Positions 43,951 through 54,640 of a DNA stretch of 64,000 nt are shown here, piece after piece (the stretch's first letter is position 1; each line of letters begins with the position of its first letter). Position numbers and translations under genes: made by a program. The notes beneath the pieces are model-generated. The model had not been told where the DNA came from and did no database searches. It saw nothing but the letters and a program-made list of their open reading frames with translations. Source of the stretch: Bradyrhizobium guangdongense (lineage in GTDB: Bacteria; Pseudomonadota; Alphaproteobacteria; Rhizobiales; Xanthobacteraceae). Location: contig NZ_CP030052.1 of NCBI RefSeq assembly GCF_004114975.1, positions 248,001 through 312,000 of the forward strand, given 5' to 3'.

Positions 43951-44892
43951 CTACTCAGGAGCCAGGCTTGGTTCCTCCTGTGACGAACCGAGGCGAGCGG
44001 CTTCCTCAAGCAAGACCTGGCGCATCCACTTGCTTGCAGGCTCATTGTTGTGCAGTGCAGGCCATTGCAGCGTCTCCGTAAAGCCAGGCAACGGCAGGGG
44101 AAGCTTTGCAACGCGCAAGGGTAGCGATTTTGCGAAATGCCGCACCAACGTTGCCGGCATGGTCGCTACCCGGTTCGTCCCGACGAGCATGTGGGGCATC
44201 ATGCTGAAGCCCTGAACCACGACCTCCACGCGCCGCTTAACTCGATGCTCCTGCATGAACCATTCGTCGATTGACGGGACGCGAGAACGGCCGAACCGGA
44301 CAGCAACGTGCCCCATGGACATGTAGCTTGAGAACGTCAGCGGTCGCGCCAATCGCTTGTTGGAACGGCAGCCCACGCAAACCAGCGTCTCATCAAATAG
44401 CGTGGCCTTCGGATGCTCATCCGTCGTGTACACGTCGGGAAGAATGATAAAGTCGACCGCACCCCGCTGAAGGGGGTGGTCGAATGGATCGGCCAGTGGC
44501 ATCAGCTCGAATTTGATGCCGGGCGCCTCTCGCGCGACGCGCTCAATCACCTTGCGAATAAGCACGATAGCCGCGAAATCGGACATGCAAAGGCGAAAAC
44601 GGCGATTTGATTCGTCCGGCCTAAAGGGCTCGCGAGACGTGATGGAAAGCTGAATGTGCAGTAACGCTTCGCGAGTAGGTGAGGCGAGAGCCTCTGCGCG
44701 TGGGGTCAGGACAAGTTCACGGCCGCTCATCGTGAACAACTCGTCCTTGAAATACGCACGCAGGCGGGCGACCGCCGCACTCATTGCGGGCTGGCTCAAG
44801 TTGATGCTGCGTGCTGCTGCCGTCAAGTTACGCTCTGCTATCAGGGCATCAAGAGCGACGAGCAGATTTAGATCTAGGCCACGAAACCGCAT
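43951..44892 (-). CDS. nodD1: LysR-type nodulation regulator NodD
   Basis: A 313-residue LysR-family activator starting [20 protein letters not shown]. Residues 6-65 hold the helix-turn-helix: [20 protein letters not shown], then [13 protein letters not shown]. Residues 90-300 form the flavonoid-sensing periplasmic-binding-protein-like domain, with family hallmarks [34 protein letters not shown] and [20 protein letters not shown]. It is divergent from the nod operon and its start lies 8 bp from the nod box, the usual arrangement. It should bind the box, autoregulate, and with plant flavonoids activate nod genes. I number it nodD1 by position; no second nodD is in the window. Confidence 0.93.
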   Translation of the reverse strand: MRFRGLDLNLLVALDALIAERNLTAAARSINLSQPAMSAAVARLRAYFKDELFTMSGRELVLTPRAEALASPTREALLHIQLSITSREPFRPDESNRRFRLCMSDFAAIVLIRKVIERVAREAPGIKFELMPLADPFDHPLQRGAVDFIILPDVYTTDEHPKATLFDETLVCVGCRSNKRLARPLTFSSYMSMGHVAVRFGRSRVPSIDEWFMQEHRVKRRVEVVVQGFSMMPHMLVGTNRVATMPATLVRHFAKSLPLRVAKLPLPLPGFTETLQWPALHNNEPASKWMRQVLLEEAARLGSSQEEPSLAPE

Positions 44893-44900
44893 TGTTCATT

Positions 44901-44944
44901 CATCCGCAGTGTAGATGTAACTCATCTAAACAATCGATTTTACC
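44901..44944 (+). promoter_or_regulatory. nod box of the nod operon
   Basis: It reads CATCCGCAGTGTAGATGTAA, CTCATCTAAACAATCGATTT and TACC. This is a near-consensus NodD-binding site (ATCC...GATG...ATC.AAACAATCGATTTTACC). It lies between divergent nodD and the nodK-nodABC genes and should serve the plus-strand operon. Confidence 0.92.
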
Positions 44945-45086
44945 CGCGCGCGCCACGATGGAATAAAAGTGACGTGTCCGACGCAACACGTTAGATTTTG
45001 GAGACCACGATCGTGGCGCTGCGCATTGAACATAGTGAACCGCGAATCATAGCGACACCGCCCCAGGCATTTCTTGAAGCTCACAT

Positions 45087-45317
45087 ATGGTCTCAGCCCT
45101 GCAGACCCCTTGGTCTCGCGACCCAGTTATCAAGCGGCAATGGGCTCTTTACAACGATCAATCGGACAGCGCGCCCCATCCAATCGACACCACCATGCGT
45201 GCCCCTTGCAAACAGCAACAGGCGCTATCCCAGTTCGAGCGCGCCATGTCTTACATTAGTAGCCCGTACCAGTTCACACATTCAAACCACCTCGATCACC
45301 CCATCAAACATCTTTAA
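45087..45317 (+). CDS. nodK: Small protein at the NodK/NodY position
   Basis: A 76-residue frame starting MVSALQTPWSRDPVIKRQWA, with aromatic, protein-like composition in the first 40 residues. Bradyrhizobia carry a small gene of unknown function (nodY or nodK) between the nod box and nodA, and this occupies that place. I assign it by position and character only. A longer overlapping frame (44998-45594) in another phase starts at TTG and is Ser/Pro/Arg-rich, so I prefer this one. The binding site is weak. Confidence 0.5.
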   Translation: MVSALQTPWSRDPVIKRQWALYNDQSDSAPHPIDTTMRAPCKQQQALSQFERAMSYISSPYQFTHSNHLDHPIKHL

Positions 45318-45617
45318 GGCGAGTAATACATCAGAGGTGCTTTGTCTCGCAACTCGCAGGACGCCGATATGTCCGCGAAAGGACGCCGATATACCATCGT
45401 ATATTGTACAACCTGACCGCACCCACCTTCTTTCTAGCAGGATTCCTGTAGGGCTCCCGCGGCCTGCTACGCATTGCGCCGCATTCCCAAGTCGTTCTTC
45501 GCCGAACCGCAGGAGAGCGCCTGCAGCAGCCCCGTGCGCTCGATTCCGTGCGCACCCTGCTGTAGCGCCTCACCTCATGCATACACGGCAATGAAGCCAA
45601 ACGTAGGAGATGGGTCG
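45318..45617. other. Intergenic region before nodA
   Basis: No gene supported in these 300 bases. It ends with TAGGAG, the nodA binding site. Confidence 0.5.
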
Positions 45618-46211
45618 ATGCGCCCCCCAATACAGTGGCGGACGTGCTGGGAGAATGAGTTGGAGCTATCGGATCATATCCAGCTCTCGGCATTCTTACG
45701 AGCGGCTTACGGACCGACCGGAACGTTCAATGCACGTCCCTTTGAGGGCTATCGGAGCTGGGCGGGTGCGAGGCCCGAGCTCCGATGTGTCGGCTACGAC
45801 AGCAGGGGCGTTGCGGCTCATCTTGGCGCGCTGCGACGGTTCATCAAGGTCGGCGATGCCGACGTGTTGGTGGCCGAACTCGGATTGTACGCGGTACGCC
45901 CCGACCTAGAGGGTCTGGGAGTGCCACACTCTGTACGCGCAATGTATCCTACACTACACCTGATGGGCGTTCCTTTCGGATTTGGCACAGTCCGTCATGC
46001 GCTCAAAACGCACATCACGAGGTTGCTCGATCGCCCAGGGCTGGCCTCGATCATTCCGGGTATACGCGTCCGTTCTACGCTGGCGGAGGTCTATCCTGCT
46101 TTGCCGCCCACGCGAACAGACGACGCTCTTCTCGTCGTTTTGCCTGTCGGAAAGCCGTTGAGCGAATGGCCGCCCGGAACGACAATTGAGCGAAACGGGC
46201 CCGAACTGTGA
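45618..46211 (+). CDS. nodA: Nod factor N-acyltransferase NodA
   Basis: A 197-residue enzyme that transfers a fatty acyl chain to the free amino group on the terminal sugar of the chitin oligomer at the cytoplasmic membrane. I start it at the ATG at 45618 ([20 protein letters not shown]) because TAGGAG lies at correct spacing and the length fits; ATG at 45591 would add nine residues. Family blocks are visible: [60 protein letters not shown] and the C-terminal [13 protein letters not shown]. The frame is complete. nodB starts within its stop codon. Confidence 0.96.
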   Translation: MRPPIQWRTCWENELELSDHIQLSAFLRAAYGPTGTFNARPFEGYRSWAGARPELRCVGYDSRGVAAHLGALRRFIKVGDADVLVAELGLYAVRPDLEGLGVPHSVRAMYPTLHLMGVPFGFGTVRHALKTHITRLLDRPGLASIIPGIRVRSTLAEVYPALPPTRTDDALLVVLPVGKPLSEWPPGTTIERNGPEL

Positions 46212-46867
46212 CAGGCCTCTCTATGCACTTAACAAGCGTTGGCGATGGCAGGCAGTATGCTGACTCACCAAGCGTCCACTTGACGTTCGACGACGGGCCG
46301 CACTCTTTTTATACCCCGCACATCTTAGACATCCTCTCCCAACATAACGTGCCGGCGACGTTCTGCGTCATCGGCAGATATGCAGCAGAACATCCGCACA
46401 TTACGCGCAGGATAGTTTCCGACGGACACGAACTCGCAAACCACACCATGAACCATCCCGATCTCTCGAAATGCGAGCCAACGAAAGTCGCGTCGGAGAT
46501 TGCACACGCGAACTGTGCCATTAAGTCGGCTTGCCCGGAGGCTCGGCTCCGACATGTGCGTGCGCCATATGGGCTCTGGACCGAACATGTGCTCTCCTGC
46601 GCCGCGAGCGCTGGGCTCGGCGCACTTCACTGGTCTGTAGACCCTCGCGACTGGTCTCGGCCTGGTGCGGATGCGATCGTCAGCGCGGTACTGAGCTCCA
46701 TCCAACCTGGAGCCATTGTTCTTTTGCACGATGGCTGCCCTCCCGATGAACGCAATTGGGGTCATGATCAAAGGCTGCGCGATCAGACAGTATGCGCCGT
46801 CAGCCAGCTAATTCCCGCATTGCACAGTCGCGGCTTTGCAATTCGTCCCATTCCTCACTTTCACTGA
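46208..46867 (+). CDS. nodB: Chitooligosaccharide deacetylase NodB
   Basis: A 219-residue polysaccharide deacetylase (NodB homology domain) that removes the acetyl group from the non-reducing terminal GlcNAc, making the substrate for NodA. Metal-binding and catalytic motifs are [10 protein letters not shown] (about residues 23-32), [14 protein letters not shown] with the two His ligands, [12 protein letters not shown], and the C-terminal IVLLHDG. The GTG start overlaps the nodA stop as GTGA; an ATG at 46223 is the alternative. nodC follows 7 bp later. Confidence 0.96.
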   Translation: MTGLSMHLTSVGDGRQYADSPSVHLTFDDGPHSFYTPHILDILSQHNVPATFCVIGRYAAEHPHITRRIVSDGHELANHTMNHPDLSKCEPTKVASEIAHANCAIKSACPEARLRHVRAPYGLWTEHVLSCAASAGLGALHWSVDPRDWSRPGADAIVSAVLSSIQPGAIVLLHDGCPPDERNWGHDQRLRDQTVCAVSQLIPALHSRGFAIRPIPHFH

Positions 46868-46874
46868 GACCAGA

Positions 46875-48185
46875 ATGAGCCTGCTTGTGACCGCCAGCAC
46901 TGCCGCGATTGGATCATACACAATCCTTTCAGCGTTTTATAAGAGCGCTCAAATGATCTATGCAATAAAGAGCCGGGCCTCATCGCCGCCACTCACGGAC
47001 GTCGATCACGAAACGATGCCCAGTGTCGACGTTATCGTTCCTTGCTACAATGAAACGCCAGACACCCTGTCGGCGTGCTTAGGCTCGATTGCCGCCCAGG
47101 ATTTTACTGGACGACTGCGCGTCTATGTCGTTGACGATGGCTCTCAAAACCTCGCTGCTGTCAAAGCTGTCCACGACGCTTACGCGCAAGATACACGATT
47201 TCGCTTTATCATTCTGCGAAAGAACGTAGGCAAGAGGAAGGCGCAGATTTGTGCCATCCGGCAGTCATCTGGAGACCTGGTTCTCAACGTCGACTCTGAT
47301 ACGACGCTCGCAGTCGATGTCGTCACAAAACTAGCAGCTAGCATGCACGAGCCGGAAGTTGGTGCCGCTATGGGCCATCTGGTCGCGACCAATCGGGATC
47401 GCACTTGGCTCACGCGGCTCATCGACATGGAGTACTGGCTTGCTTGTAACGAAGAACGCGCTGCACAAGCCAGCTTCGGTGCTGTTATGTGCTGCTGCGG
47501 ACCCTGCGCCATGTATCGCCGTTCGGCTCTTACATCGCTGCTCGACAAGTATGAAACGCAATATTTCCGCGGGAAGCCCAGTGATTTCGGCGAGGATCGT
47601 CACCTCACAATACTTATGCTGCAGGCAGGGTTTCGAACTGAATACGTTCCAGATGCGATAGCCGCAACCGTCGTTCCCGACAGGCTCGGACCTTATTTGC
47701 GTCAACAACTACGCTGGGCACGCAGTACGTTCCGCGACACGCTGCTAGCACTGCGGCTGCTGCCTCATCTTAATGGCTATCTCACATTAGATGTTATCGG
47801 ACAGAACCTTGGCCCTCTTCTTTTGGCTCTGTCCATAATGACCGGGCTCGCTCAGCTTGCGACCACGCACACCATACCATGGTTGACGATCGTTGCTATT
47901 TCATCGCTAACGCTGATGCGGTGCACCACAGCGGCGATTCGTGCTCGTGAGGTGCGATTTCTTGGCTTCGCGTTGCACACGCCAATCAATCTGTTCCTAG
48001 TGCTTCCCTTGAAAGCCTATGCATTGTGTACATTGGATAACAGTAACTGGCTCTCCCGTACGACGCCTCCGGCATCACTCTGCGGGGCTCCGGAAACGAT
48101 CCACGAACGTGACGCCTGTCACCATGATGCCGCTCGGCGACAGCCGGCAGCGCTGGCGGTCACCGGGGAGGGGACCACCCGTTAA
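46875..48185 (+). CDS. nodC: N-acetylglucosaminyltransferase (chitin oligomer synthase) NodC
   Basis: A 436-residue membrane glycosyltransferase of family GT2 that polymerises UDP-GlcNAc into the Nod factor backbone. I start it at the ATG at 46875 (MSLLVTASTAAIGSYT). An N-terminal membrane segment is followed by the catalytic domain with VDVIVPCYNET, VYVVDDGSQN, LNVDSDTTL, FGEDRHLT and the processive QQLRWARST motif. Two or three C-terminal membrane segments follow (about residues 295-390). The C-terminal tail is shorter than in some NodC proteins but this end is variable. Confidence 0.96.
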   Translation: MSLLVTASTAAIGSYTILSAFYKSAQMIYAIKSRASSPPLTDVDHETMPSVDVIVPCYNETPDTLSACLGSIAAQDFTGRLRVYVVDDGSQNLAAVKAVHDAYAQDTRFRFIILRKNVGKRKAQICAIRQSSGDLVLNVDSDTTLAVDVVTKLAASMHEPEVGAAMGHLVATNRDRTWLTRLIDMEYWLACNEERAAQASFGAVMCCCGPCAMYRRSALTSLLDKYETQYFRGKPSDFGEDRHLTILMLQAGFRTEYVPDAIAATVVPDRLGPYLRQQLRWARSTFRDTLLALRLLPHLNGYLTLDVIGQNLGPLLLALSIMTGLAQLATTHTIPWLTIVAISSLTLMRCTTAAIRAREVRFLGFALHTPINLFLVLPLKAYALCTLDNSNWLSRTTPPASLCGAPETIHERDACHHDAARRQPAALAVTGEGTTR

Positions 48186-48265
48186 GGCGCTCCAACGCTC
48201 GGCCTGTGATCTAGGACCGCGCTCAAACGCGGCGAAAACAAGCGCACTAAAGTAAGGAAGGGTGA

Positions 48266-48874
48266 ATGACATTCGATAAGGTACTGCGCTTGCTCGAGCG
48301 GGAGATGGAGGCGGACGACCCGTGGCGGCTCAACGCGAACCCATTCGAGCAAGAGCGCCACGCGCACTTGCTCCGTCTGTGCCTCGCGGAAGGCGCGGTC
48401 GGTAACGCGCTTGAGGTGGGTTGCGCAGCGGGCGTCTTCACGGCAAAGCTGGCGCCCCACTGCCAGCAACTCGTAGCAATCGACGTTCTGCCGCGTGCGA
48501 TCACTCGAGCAAGGGAGCAAGCTCAATGGCCTCATATCGCCTGGCACATCTCTGACGTGCGGGACCTCAACGCAACTAATCCATTCGACCTGATCGTGGT
48601 GGCGGAAGTGCTTTATTATCTTGAAGATACCGGCCAGATGGGTGACGCCATCGAGAAGCTCACGCGAATGCTGGCGCCCAGCGGACGGCTCGTTTTCGGA
48701 TCAGCGCGTGACGCCTCTTGTCAGCGTTGGGGGCATCCTGCGGGTGCCGAAACAATGCTTGATGTTTTGAATGAACATCTGGTCGAGACTGAGCGCGTAC
48801 AATGCCGTGGCGCGAGCATCGACGAAGATTGTTTGATTGCGTCTTTTCGCACTAAGTCGAACTTGCCAGACTAG
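48266..48874 (+). CDS. nodS: Nod factor N-methyltransferase NodS
   Basis: A 202-residue S-adenosylmethionine-dependent methyltransferase that methylates the amino group of the deacetylated terminal sugar. AAGGA stands before the ATG. SAM-binding motif I is ALEVGCAAGVFTAKLAP near residue 48, followed by LVAIDVLPRAITRA, then DLIVVAEVLYYLED near 108 and the LAPSGRLVFGSA segment. It precedes nodU by 30 bp, the common nodSU pair. Confidence 0.94.
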   Translation: MTFDKVLRLLEREMEADDPWRLNANPFEQERHAHLLRLCLAEGAVGNALEVGCAAGVFTAKLAPHCQQLVAIDVLPRAITRAREQAQWPHIAWHISDVRDLNATNPFDLIVVAEVLYYLEDTGQMGDAIEKLTRMLAPSGRLVFGSARDASCQRWGHPAGAETMLDVLNEHLVETERVQCRGASIDEDCLIASFRTKSNLPD

Positions 48875-48904
48875 TGCATTCGCTGCGGCGAACACGGAGT
48901 GACT

Positions 48905-50617
48905 ATGCGAATCTGTGGAATCAAGCTGACACATGACGGAGCGGTTGCCGTTGTGGAAGATGGGCGCTTGCTCTTCTGCATAGAGCAAGAAAAGAGAGCC
49001 AATAATCCACGCTATCAAGCCATCACCGACCTCTGCGCAGTCACTCTCGCGCTGGCCGAACACGGCTTAAGGCCCACGGATGTTGACCGATTTGTCATCG
49101 ACGGCTGGGACGGGCTGACGCACTCGCAATTTGATGTCCTAAGTGAAGGGGTGCCGCTCACCATTAAGGGAGCGCCATATATCGAGTCCCACGAAAACAC
49201 GCTCCTCACGCCCTATGCCGGGTCGGGCCTCGTCCTCGATCGGGTGCCTTTACGTTATCATAGCTATGCTCACGTAGCCGGCCACGTGGCCGGCGCTTAC
49301 TGTACCAGTGCTTTCGCCAAAGCCCGAGCCCCTGCATTGTGCTTAGTGTGGGACGGCTGCATCTTTCCGCGCCTGTATCATGTAGATCCGACCGGAGCCC
49401 GCTTCCTCGACACTCTTTTCCCTTTCATCGGCCATGCCTATGCTATCGCTGGGCAGCACTTCGGGCCCTATCGTCAAGCCAGCAGGGCAGGCTGGGATCT
49501 TGGTGTCGCAGGTAAGCTTATGGCGTATATCGGGCTAGGCGCTCTCGATGAGGGCATTCTGGCAGTCTTTCAAGAGATGTATGAAGCGTGTCTAGCCGGT
49601 CCTTCCGAGCGTGCTCGCGCTTACCGTGCCAGCATAAACGATCCTGAAGCCTTACTTGCCGCCACTGACTGGTTTTTCGAGGCATGCGGTCGTCGGCTCA
49701 CCGGTACGCCTTCCGAAGATGTACTCGCATCTTTTCACGTTTTTCTGGAGCGGCTGCTGGAGCAAGAAATAGGACTTGCTCTGCTACGGCACTCAGGTCT
49801 TCCGGGCTTACGGCACCTGTGCATCGCTGGAGGGTGTGGACTTAATATAAAGTGGAATAGTGCTCTGCGCGCGACGGGATTGTTTGATTCAGTTTGGGTA
49901 CCCCCGTTTCCAAATGATAGCGGCTCAGCAATTGGCGCGGCTTGCGCCGCCATGGCCGAGCCAAACGCTTTGACTCCTTTGGAGTGGTCAGTTCACAGCG
50001 GACCGGCCTTGACCGGAAGCAACCCATCAGGCCAATGGGAGGCTTTGCCCTGTACCATCGTAGAGCTTGCGGCTCTCATCGCTACAGGCAAGCCCGTAGT
50101 GTTCCTCACCGGCCTCGCGGAGCTCGGACCCAGAGCACTCGGCGGCCGCAGTATTATTGCGGCTGCAACCTCCAAGGAGATGAAAGACCTTCTGAACGAT
50201 ATCAAGCTACGGGAACGATTTCGTCCCGTCGCTCCTATTTGCCTCGAGGACCGGGCTGCTGAAATTTTCGATCCCGGCAGCCCAGATCCTTACATGCTCT
50301 TCGACCATCAAACCCGTCGCGAATGGCGGACAAAAGTTCCCGCTATCGTGCACCTGGATGGTTCTGCCCGATTGCAAACAATCTCCCGAACGTCTCCGCA
50401 AAAGATCGCTGCTCTTCTGGTCGAGTATGAGAAACTTACAGGAATTCCGCTGCTCTGCAACACGAGCGCCAACCATCCTGGCCGGGGGTTTTTTCCTGAT
50501 GTTGCTAGCGCTTGTGACTGGGGTCGCGTCGACCATGTTTGGTGCGACGGCTTTCTCTGGCAACGATCCGTCGAAGCTGGTCTGACATTATCCAATTCCG
50601 CTCTGGTCACTGACTAA
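48905..50617 (+). CDS. nodU: Nod factor carbamoyltransferase NodU
   Basis: A 570-residue enzyme of the carbamoyltransferase family that adds a carbamoyl group to the terminal sugar. I use the ATG at 48905 with GGAG upstream; a GTG at 48899 is also in frame. Family motifs are [20 protein letters not shown] near residue 8, [14 protein letters not shown] with the metal-binding histidines near 118, [11 protein letters not shown] near 305 and [14 protein letters not shown] near 400. The C-terminal YrdC-like part has [11 protein letters not shown]. It is a paralogue of nolO in the same operon. Confidence 0.95.
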   Translation: MRICGIKLTHDGAVAVVEDGRLLFCIEQEKRANNPRYQAITDLCAVTLALAEHGLRPTDVDRFVIDGWDGLTHSQFDVLSEGVPLTIKGAPYIESHENTLLTPYAGSGLVLDRVPLRYHSYAHVAGHVAGAYCTSAFAKARAPALCLVWDGCIFPRLYHVDPTGARFLDTLFPFIGHAYAIAGQHFGPYRQASRAGWDLGVAGKLMAYIGLGALDEGILAVFQEMYEACLAGPSERARAYRASINDPEALLAATDWFFEACGRRLTGTPSEDVLASFHVFLERLLEQEIGLALLRHSGLPGLRHLCIAGGCGLNIKWNSALRATGLFDSVWVPPFPNDSGSAIGAACAAMAEPNALTPLEWSVHSGPALTGSNPSGQWEALPCTIVELAALIATGKPVVFLTGLAELGPRALGGRSIIAAATSKEMKDLLNDIKLRERFRPVAPICLEDRAAEIFDPGSPDPYMLFDHQTRREWRTKVPAIVHLDGSARLQTISRTSPQKIAALLVEYEKLTGIPLLCNTSANHPGRGFFPDVASACDWGRVDHVWCDGFLWQRSVEAGLTLSNSALVTD

Positions 50618-50625
50618 GACAGCCT

Positions 50626-51540
50626 ATGTCCAATCCAGCGATTCAACTGACTGACGTCCAAAAGACTTATCATGATCGAGGCGTCGTACGGGGTCTGACC
50701 TTTAGCGTCGCTAAGGGAGAGTGTTTCGGGCTACTCGGTCCAAATGGGGCGGGTAAAAGCACGATCGTTCGGATGATCCTCGGCCTCATATCGCCCGATG
50801 CCGGCCGGATCACTGTTTTGGGTGAGCAGGTGCCGGCACGCGCCCGTTTGGCGCGCGCGGGCATCGGCGTCGTCCCACAAGTTGATAATCTCGAGGATGC
50901 GTTCACTGTGCGCGAAAATCTCCTCATATTTGGACGGTACTTTGGACTGAATACGCGCGAAAGTGAGGAGGCTGTGCCTTCGCTGCTCGAATTTGCGCGA
51001 CTTGAGGGTAGAGCAGAGTCACGGGTCGCGGATCTGTCCGGCGGCATGAAGCGACGTCTCGTGCTGGCCCGTGCCCTGATCAACGATCCACAACTGCTCA
51101 TCATGGATGAACCCACGACCAGCCTCGATCCCCACGCCCGCCACTTGATTTGGGAACGCCTGCGTCTTCTGCTCGCTCGAGGAAAGACTATCCTGCTGAC
51201 GACCCACTTCATGGAAGAGGCTGAACGACTTTGCGATCGCCTCTGCGTGCTAGAGAATGGACGTAAGATCGCCGAGGGTGCGCCCAATGCTCTGATCGAC
51301 TCTCAGATTGGCTGTGATGTCCTCGAGGTCTACGGCGGAAACCCACTCGAGCTCCGTGCGATAATAGAGCCTCACGCTTCGCGCATCGAGGTGAGGGGAG
51401 AGACGCTGTTTTGCTACGCGCCGGATCAGGCGGCGGTGCGGCTTCGGCTTCGTGGATGCACCGGTCTGCGCCTTCTGGAGCGGCCGCCTAACCTGGAAGA
51501 CGTCTTCCTGCGGTTGACGGGACACAGGATAGACGCATGA
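50626..51540 (+). CDS. nodI: Nod factor ABC exporter, ATP-binding subunit NodI
   Basis: A 304-residue ATPase that energises lipo-chitooligosaccharide export with NodJ. It carries Walker A GPNGAGKS (residues 38-45), the signature [16 protein letters not shown] near 133, Walker [14 protein letters not shown] near 155 and the switch His in [11 protein letters not shown]. It starts 9 bp after nodU and overlaps nodJ by ATGA. Confidence 0.96.
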   Translation: MSNPAIQLTDVQKTYHDRGVVRGLTFSVAKGECFGLLGPNGAGKSTIVRMILGLISPDAGRITVLGEQVPARARLARAGIGVVPQVDNLEDAFTVRENLLIFGRYFGLNTRESEEAVPSLLEFARLEGRAESRVADLSGGMKRRLVLARALINDPQLLIMDEPTTSLDPHARHLIWERLRLLLARGKTILLTTHFMEEAERLCDRLCVLENGRKIAEGAPNALIDSQIGCDVLEVYGGNPLELRAIIEPHASRIEVRGETLFCYAPDQAAVRLRLRGCTGLRLLERPPNLEDVFLRLTGHRIDA

Positions 51541-52325
51541 AGACGATATCCAAAGCAGCCTTGCCATCGGACGCACTCAGTTGGATCAGCGTGTGGCGCC
51601 GCAACTATCTGGCATGGAGGAAGGCCGCCGCTGCTTCGCTGCTTGGCAACTTGGCCGACCCGTTGACCAACCTCTTGGGTCTCGGCTTTGGGCTCGGCCT
51701 GATTGTCGGCAATGTAGACGGTCACTCATATGTCGATTTCTTGGTCGGCGGAATGGTGGCAACCAGCGCTATGACCGCGGCAAGCTTCGAAACTCTGTAC
51801 GGAACGTTCGCTCGCATGCGCAGCCAACGAACCTGGGACGCAATGATGTGCACTCCGCTCACGCTGGGTGATATCCTCCTCGGTGAATTGGTTTGGGCAG
51901 CAAGCAAGGCCACTTTGGCGGGCACCGGAATCGCGCTTGTTGCTACGGGGCTTGGCTATGGCACCTTATTATCCACGTTCTATTGTTTCCCCGCTCTCGC
52001 CCTCACCGGCCTTGCGTTCGCGAGCGCGGCGCTCGTCGTTGTCGCGATTGCCCCAAGCTACGACTATTTTGTGTTCTACCAGACTCTCATCTCGACCCCT
52101 ATGGTGTTCCTATCCGGGGCAGTCTTTCCCGTTGCGCACCTTCCGCCCGCTCTCCAGTTGGCTGCAGCCGCGTTACCTTTGGAACATTCGATTGCGCTAA
52201 TACGGCCTGCAATGCTCGGGCTACCACTCGATAGCATCGGCGCGCATGTTGGTGTCCTTTTCGCTTACGCAGTACTGCTCTTCTTACTGTCGGCAAAGCT
52301 ATTTCGGCGACGCTTATCACACTGA
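51537..52325 (+). CDS. nodJ: Nod factor ABC exporter, membrane subunit NodJ
   Basis: A 262-residue ABC-2 type permease with about six membrane segments, pairing with NodI. Family features are [20 protein letters not shown] near the start, the hydrophobic block [37 protein letters not shown] near 97 and the final membrane segments after [17 protein letters not shown]. Its ATG lies in the nodI stop. Confidence 0.96.
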   Translation: MKTISKAALPSDALSWISVWRRNYLAWRKAAAASLLGNLADPLTNLLGLGFGLGLIVGNVDGHSYVDFLVGGMVATSAMTAASFETLYGTFARMRSQRTWDAMMCTPLTLGDILLGELVWAASKATLAGTGIALVATGLGYGTLLSTFYCFPALALTGLAFASAALVVVAIAPSYDYFVFYQTLISTPMVFLSGAVFPVAHLPPALQLAAAALPLEHSIALIRPAMLGLPLDSIGAHVGVLFAYAVLLFLLSAKLFRRRLSH

Positions 52326-52464
52326 CGATGCCCAGCCGCTTAATGAACGCACACCCTGTTTCTCGGCCTGCGCTTGCCGGCCTATTCGCGTTCAACGTCG
52401 CGGACGTTTCATTACCCGGCCGCCCTAAAGATCATGATTACTACCACACTTGCTGGAGGATAGA

Positions 52465-54498
52465 ATGCTGTGTCTTGGATTGAGCGGCGGATTGGATAAG
52501 GTCCATGAATATCGACCTGCACTCTCGCACACATTCTTGCATGATGGCGCAGCTGTCATGGTGCGTGACGGGCGTGTGTTAGCCGCGGTTGAAGAAGAAC
52601 GCCTAAACCGAATTAAGCATTCCAACAAATTTCCCGCCCAGGCCATCCGCTACTGCCTGGCTGCTGCGGGAGCGCAATTAAAGGACATCGATCGCATCGC
52701 ATTCTATGCAACCGAGTCCTATTGCAACGCGATGCTTCGGCTTTTGTTTGGTTCGGAGACGCAGAGTGGCATCCCTCTCGACGCCAGAACCCTTCTACAG
52801 CTTATGCTATCGCAGGAGTTTGATACAGAGATCGAGCCATCGCGCTTGTCATTCGTCAGTCACCATCATGCGCATGCAACAAGTGCTTTTGCTGTGTCCG
52901 GCTATGACGAAGGTCTAGTCTTGGCAATCGACGGCGGCGGTGATTTCCTCTCCGGGATGGTGGCCATTGGATCGGGAAGTCGTCTTACTCAACTACATAC
53001 CTTCCCAGAGGACGGTTCCCTCGGATTGTTTTACTTAGAGGCAATCAAGTGCCTCGGTTATGGCTTGTTCGACGAGTACAAGGTTATGGGCCTTGCTCCG
53101 TACGGGGACTCCTCGCGTTTCCGAGAACTATTTCAGCAATTCTACGAATTAAAGGAGAACGGTGGCTACAAGATACATTTGAACGACATCGCTCCGGCGT
53201 TAGAGCACGACATACACGTTCGCGGCAAGGGAATGCCGTTCACCCAAGAGCATAAAGATGTTAGTGCAGCCTTGCAGGAGGCCTTGGAACGTATTGTTTT
53301 TCATGTTCTCAGGCATTACCGTGAGGTGACCGGCATGAAGCGGCTATGCTTGGCTGGTGGTGTCGCCCACAACTGCACCATGACCGGTAAGTTGCTCTAT
53401 ACAGGACTATTTGATGATATCTTCGTGCAGCCCGCGGCGCACGATGCTGGATGCGCACTCGGCGCTGCTCTCATGGTTTCCGAAGAACAAGGACGTCCCG
53501 CACCCCGTGAGCGGCTTCAGCATGTCTATTGGGGCCCGGCACTTGGGGATGACCATGCTGTAGAGCGAGAGGTTGCTGCATGGCGCGGGCATATCGACGT
53601 GCAAAGAAGCGCGAACGTGGCGAGCGTGGTAGCTGAATGGATAGCCAACGGTTCGGTTGTTGGCTGGGTCCAAGGCCGCTCCGAATTTGGACCGCGCGCC
53701 CTCGGTAACCGCAGCATTGTTGCTGACCCCAGACCAGCAAAGAATAAGGACCGCATAAACGCCATCGTTAAAAAACGCGAGGGCTACCGGCCGTTTGCAC
53801 CTTCCGTATTGGAGGAACATGCCGCTGAGTTTTTCGATCTTCCTAAGACCGCGGGAGCTTTTCCGTTCATGAACTTTGTCGTTCAAGTTCGTGATTGCAA
53901 GCGAAGTGTGCTTGGTGCGGTTACGCACGTCGATGGTACAGCACGGCTGCAGACGGTGTCACGTAGATCGAACCCGCGGTACTGGGAGCTGATTAATCAA
54001 TTCCACAAGCGGACGGGCGTCCCTGTCCTCCTCAATACATCTTTCAACAACAATGTCGAACCGATCGTGCAGTCGGTTACCGACGCAATGGTCACGTTCC
54101 TTACGACAGATCTTGACGCCCTCGTGATCGGATCGCTTCTCATCACGAAGCGCGTCGCCACGCCGGAGGACTGGGCTGCGCTCCGCGTTTCCTTACCGGC
54201 CTACACTTCACTTCGCCGTACCCCGGATCACGTCACCGCAGAGTGTCGGGAGATCGTCTGCGAGACTTATACCACCTTCTCCGATGGCGGCGCTGTGCGC
54301 ATCTCGCCCGATCTATTCGAGTTGCTGCATGGAATCAAAGGGGACGCCGCCCTCGGCGAGCTTCTCGCTCACGTAAAGGGCGAGCGGCGCGACGCAATCA
54401 TCCTTGAACTTCGGCAGTTGTGGGAAAAGCGCCGCATCTGCTTGCGTCCCGCCGCCAACAATCTGGGAGATCTGCGCGATCAGGCGCATGCGACTTGA
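52465..54498 (+). CDS. nolO: Nod factor carbamoyltransferase NolO
   Basis: A 677-residue carbamoyltransferase related to NodU, acting on the 3-O position of the terminal sugar in other rhizobia. I use the ATG at 52465 with TGGAGGA upstream. Motifs are FLHDGAAVMVRDGRVLAAVE near residue 22, VSHHHAHATSAF with the metal-binding histidines near 130, CLAGGVAHNC near 293, FGPRALGNRSIVADPR near 408 and VLLNTSFN near 525. The C-terminal 100 residues form an extension absent from NodU. One uninterrupted frame, as in Rhizobium sp. NGR234. It starts 139 bp after nodJ, so it is probably still in the nod transcript. Confidence 0.93.
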   Translation: MLCLGLSGGLDKVHEYRPALSHTFLHDGAAVMVRDGRVLAAVEEERLNRIKHSNKFPAQAIRYCLAAAGAQLKDIDRIAFYATESYCNAMLRLLFGSETQSGIPLDARTLLQLMLSQEFDTEIEPSRLSFVSHHHAHATSAFAVSGYDEGLVLAIDGGGDFLSGMVAIGSGSRLTQLHTFPEDGSLGLFYLEAIKCLGYGLFDEYKVMGLAPYGDSSRFRELFQQFYELKENGGYKIHLNDIAPALEHDIHVRGKGMPFTQEHKDVSAALQEALERIVFHVLRHYREVTGMKRLCLAGGVAHNCTMTGKLLYTGLFDDIFVQPAAHDAGCALGAALMVSEEQGRPAPRERLQHVYWGPALGDDHAVEREVAAWRGHIDVQRSANVASVVAEWIANGSVVGWVQGRSEFGPRALGNRSIVADPRPAKNKDRINAIVKKREGYRPFAPSVLEEHAAEFFDLPKTAGAFPFMNFVVQVRDCKRSVLGAVTHVDGTARLQTVSRRSNPRYWELINQFHKRTGVPVLLNTSFNNNVEPIVQSVTDAMVTFLTTDLDALVIGSLLITKRVATPEDWAALRVSLPAYTSLRRTPDHVTAECREIVCETYTTFSDGGAVRISPDLFELLHGIKGDAALGELLAHVKGERRDAIILELRQLWEKRRICLRPAANNLGDLRDQAHAT

Positions 54499-54640
54499 TA
54501 GGTATCTCTTTGTCTAGCTAGCGAACGGCAATCCATAACCGACCTCTTGGTCGCGAAGCGGACAAGCTCTCGCAACCTAACATACGGCTCGCGACGGCCT
54601 GGCGGACGATAACACTGCCGGTACTTTCCTGCCGTCCAGG

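Noticed and set aside
44998..45594. 198-codon frame between the nod box and nodA starting at TTG
   Set aside because: Ser/Pro/Arg-rich, poor start; the overlapping 76-codon frame at 45087 looks more protein-like and fits the nodK/nodY place.
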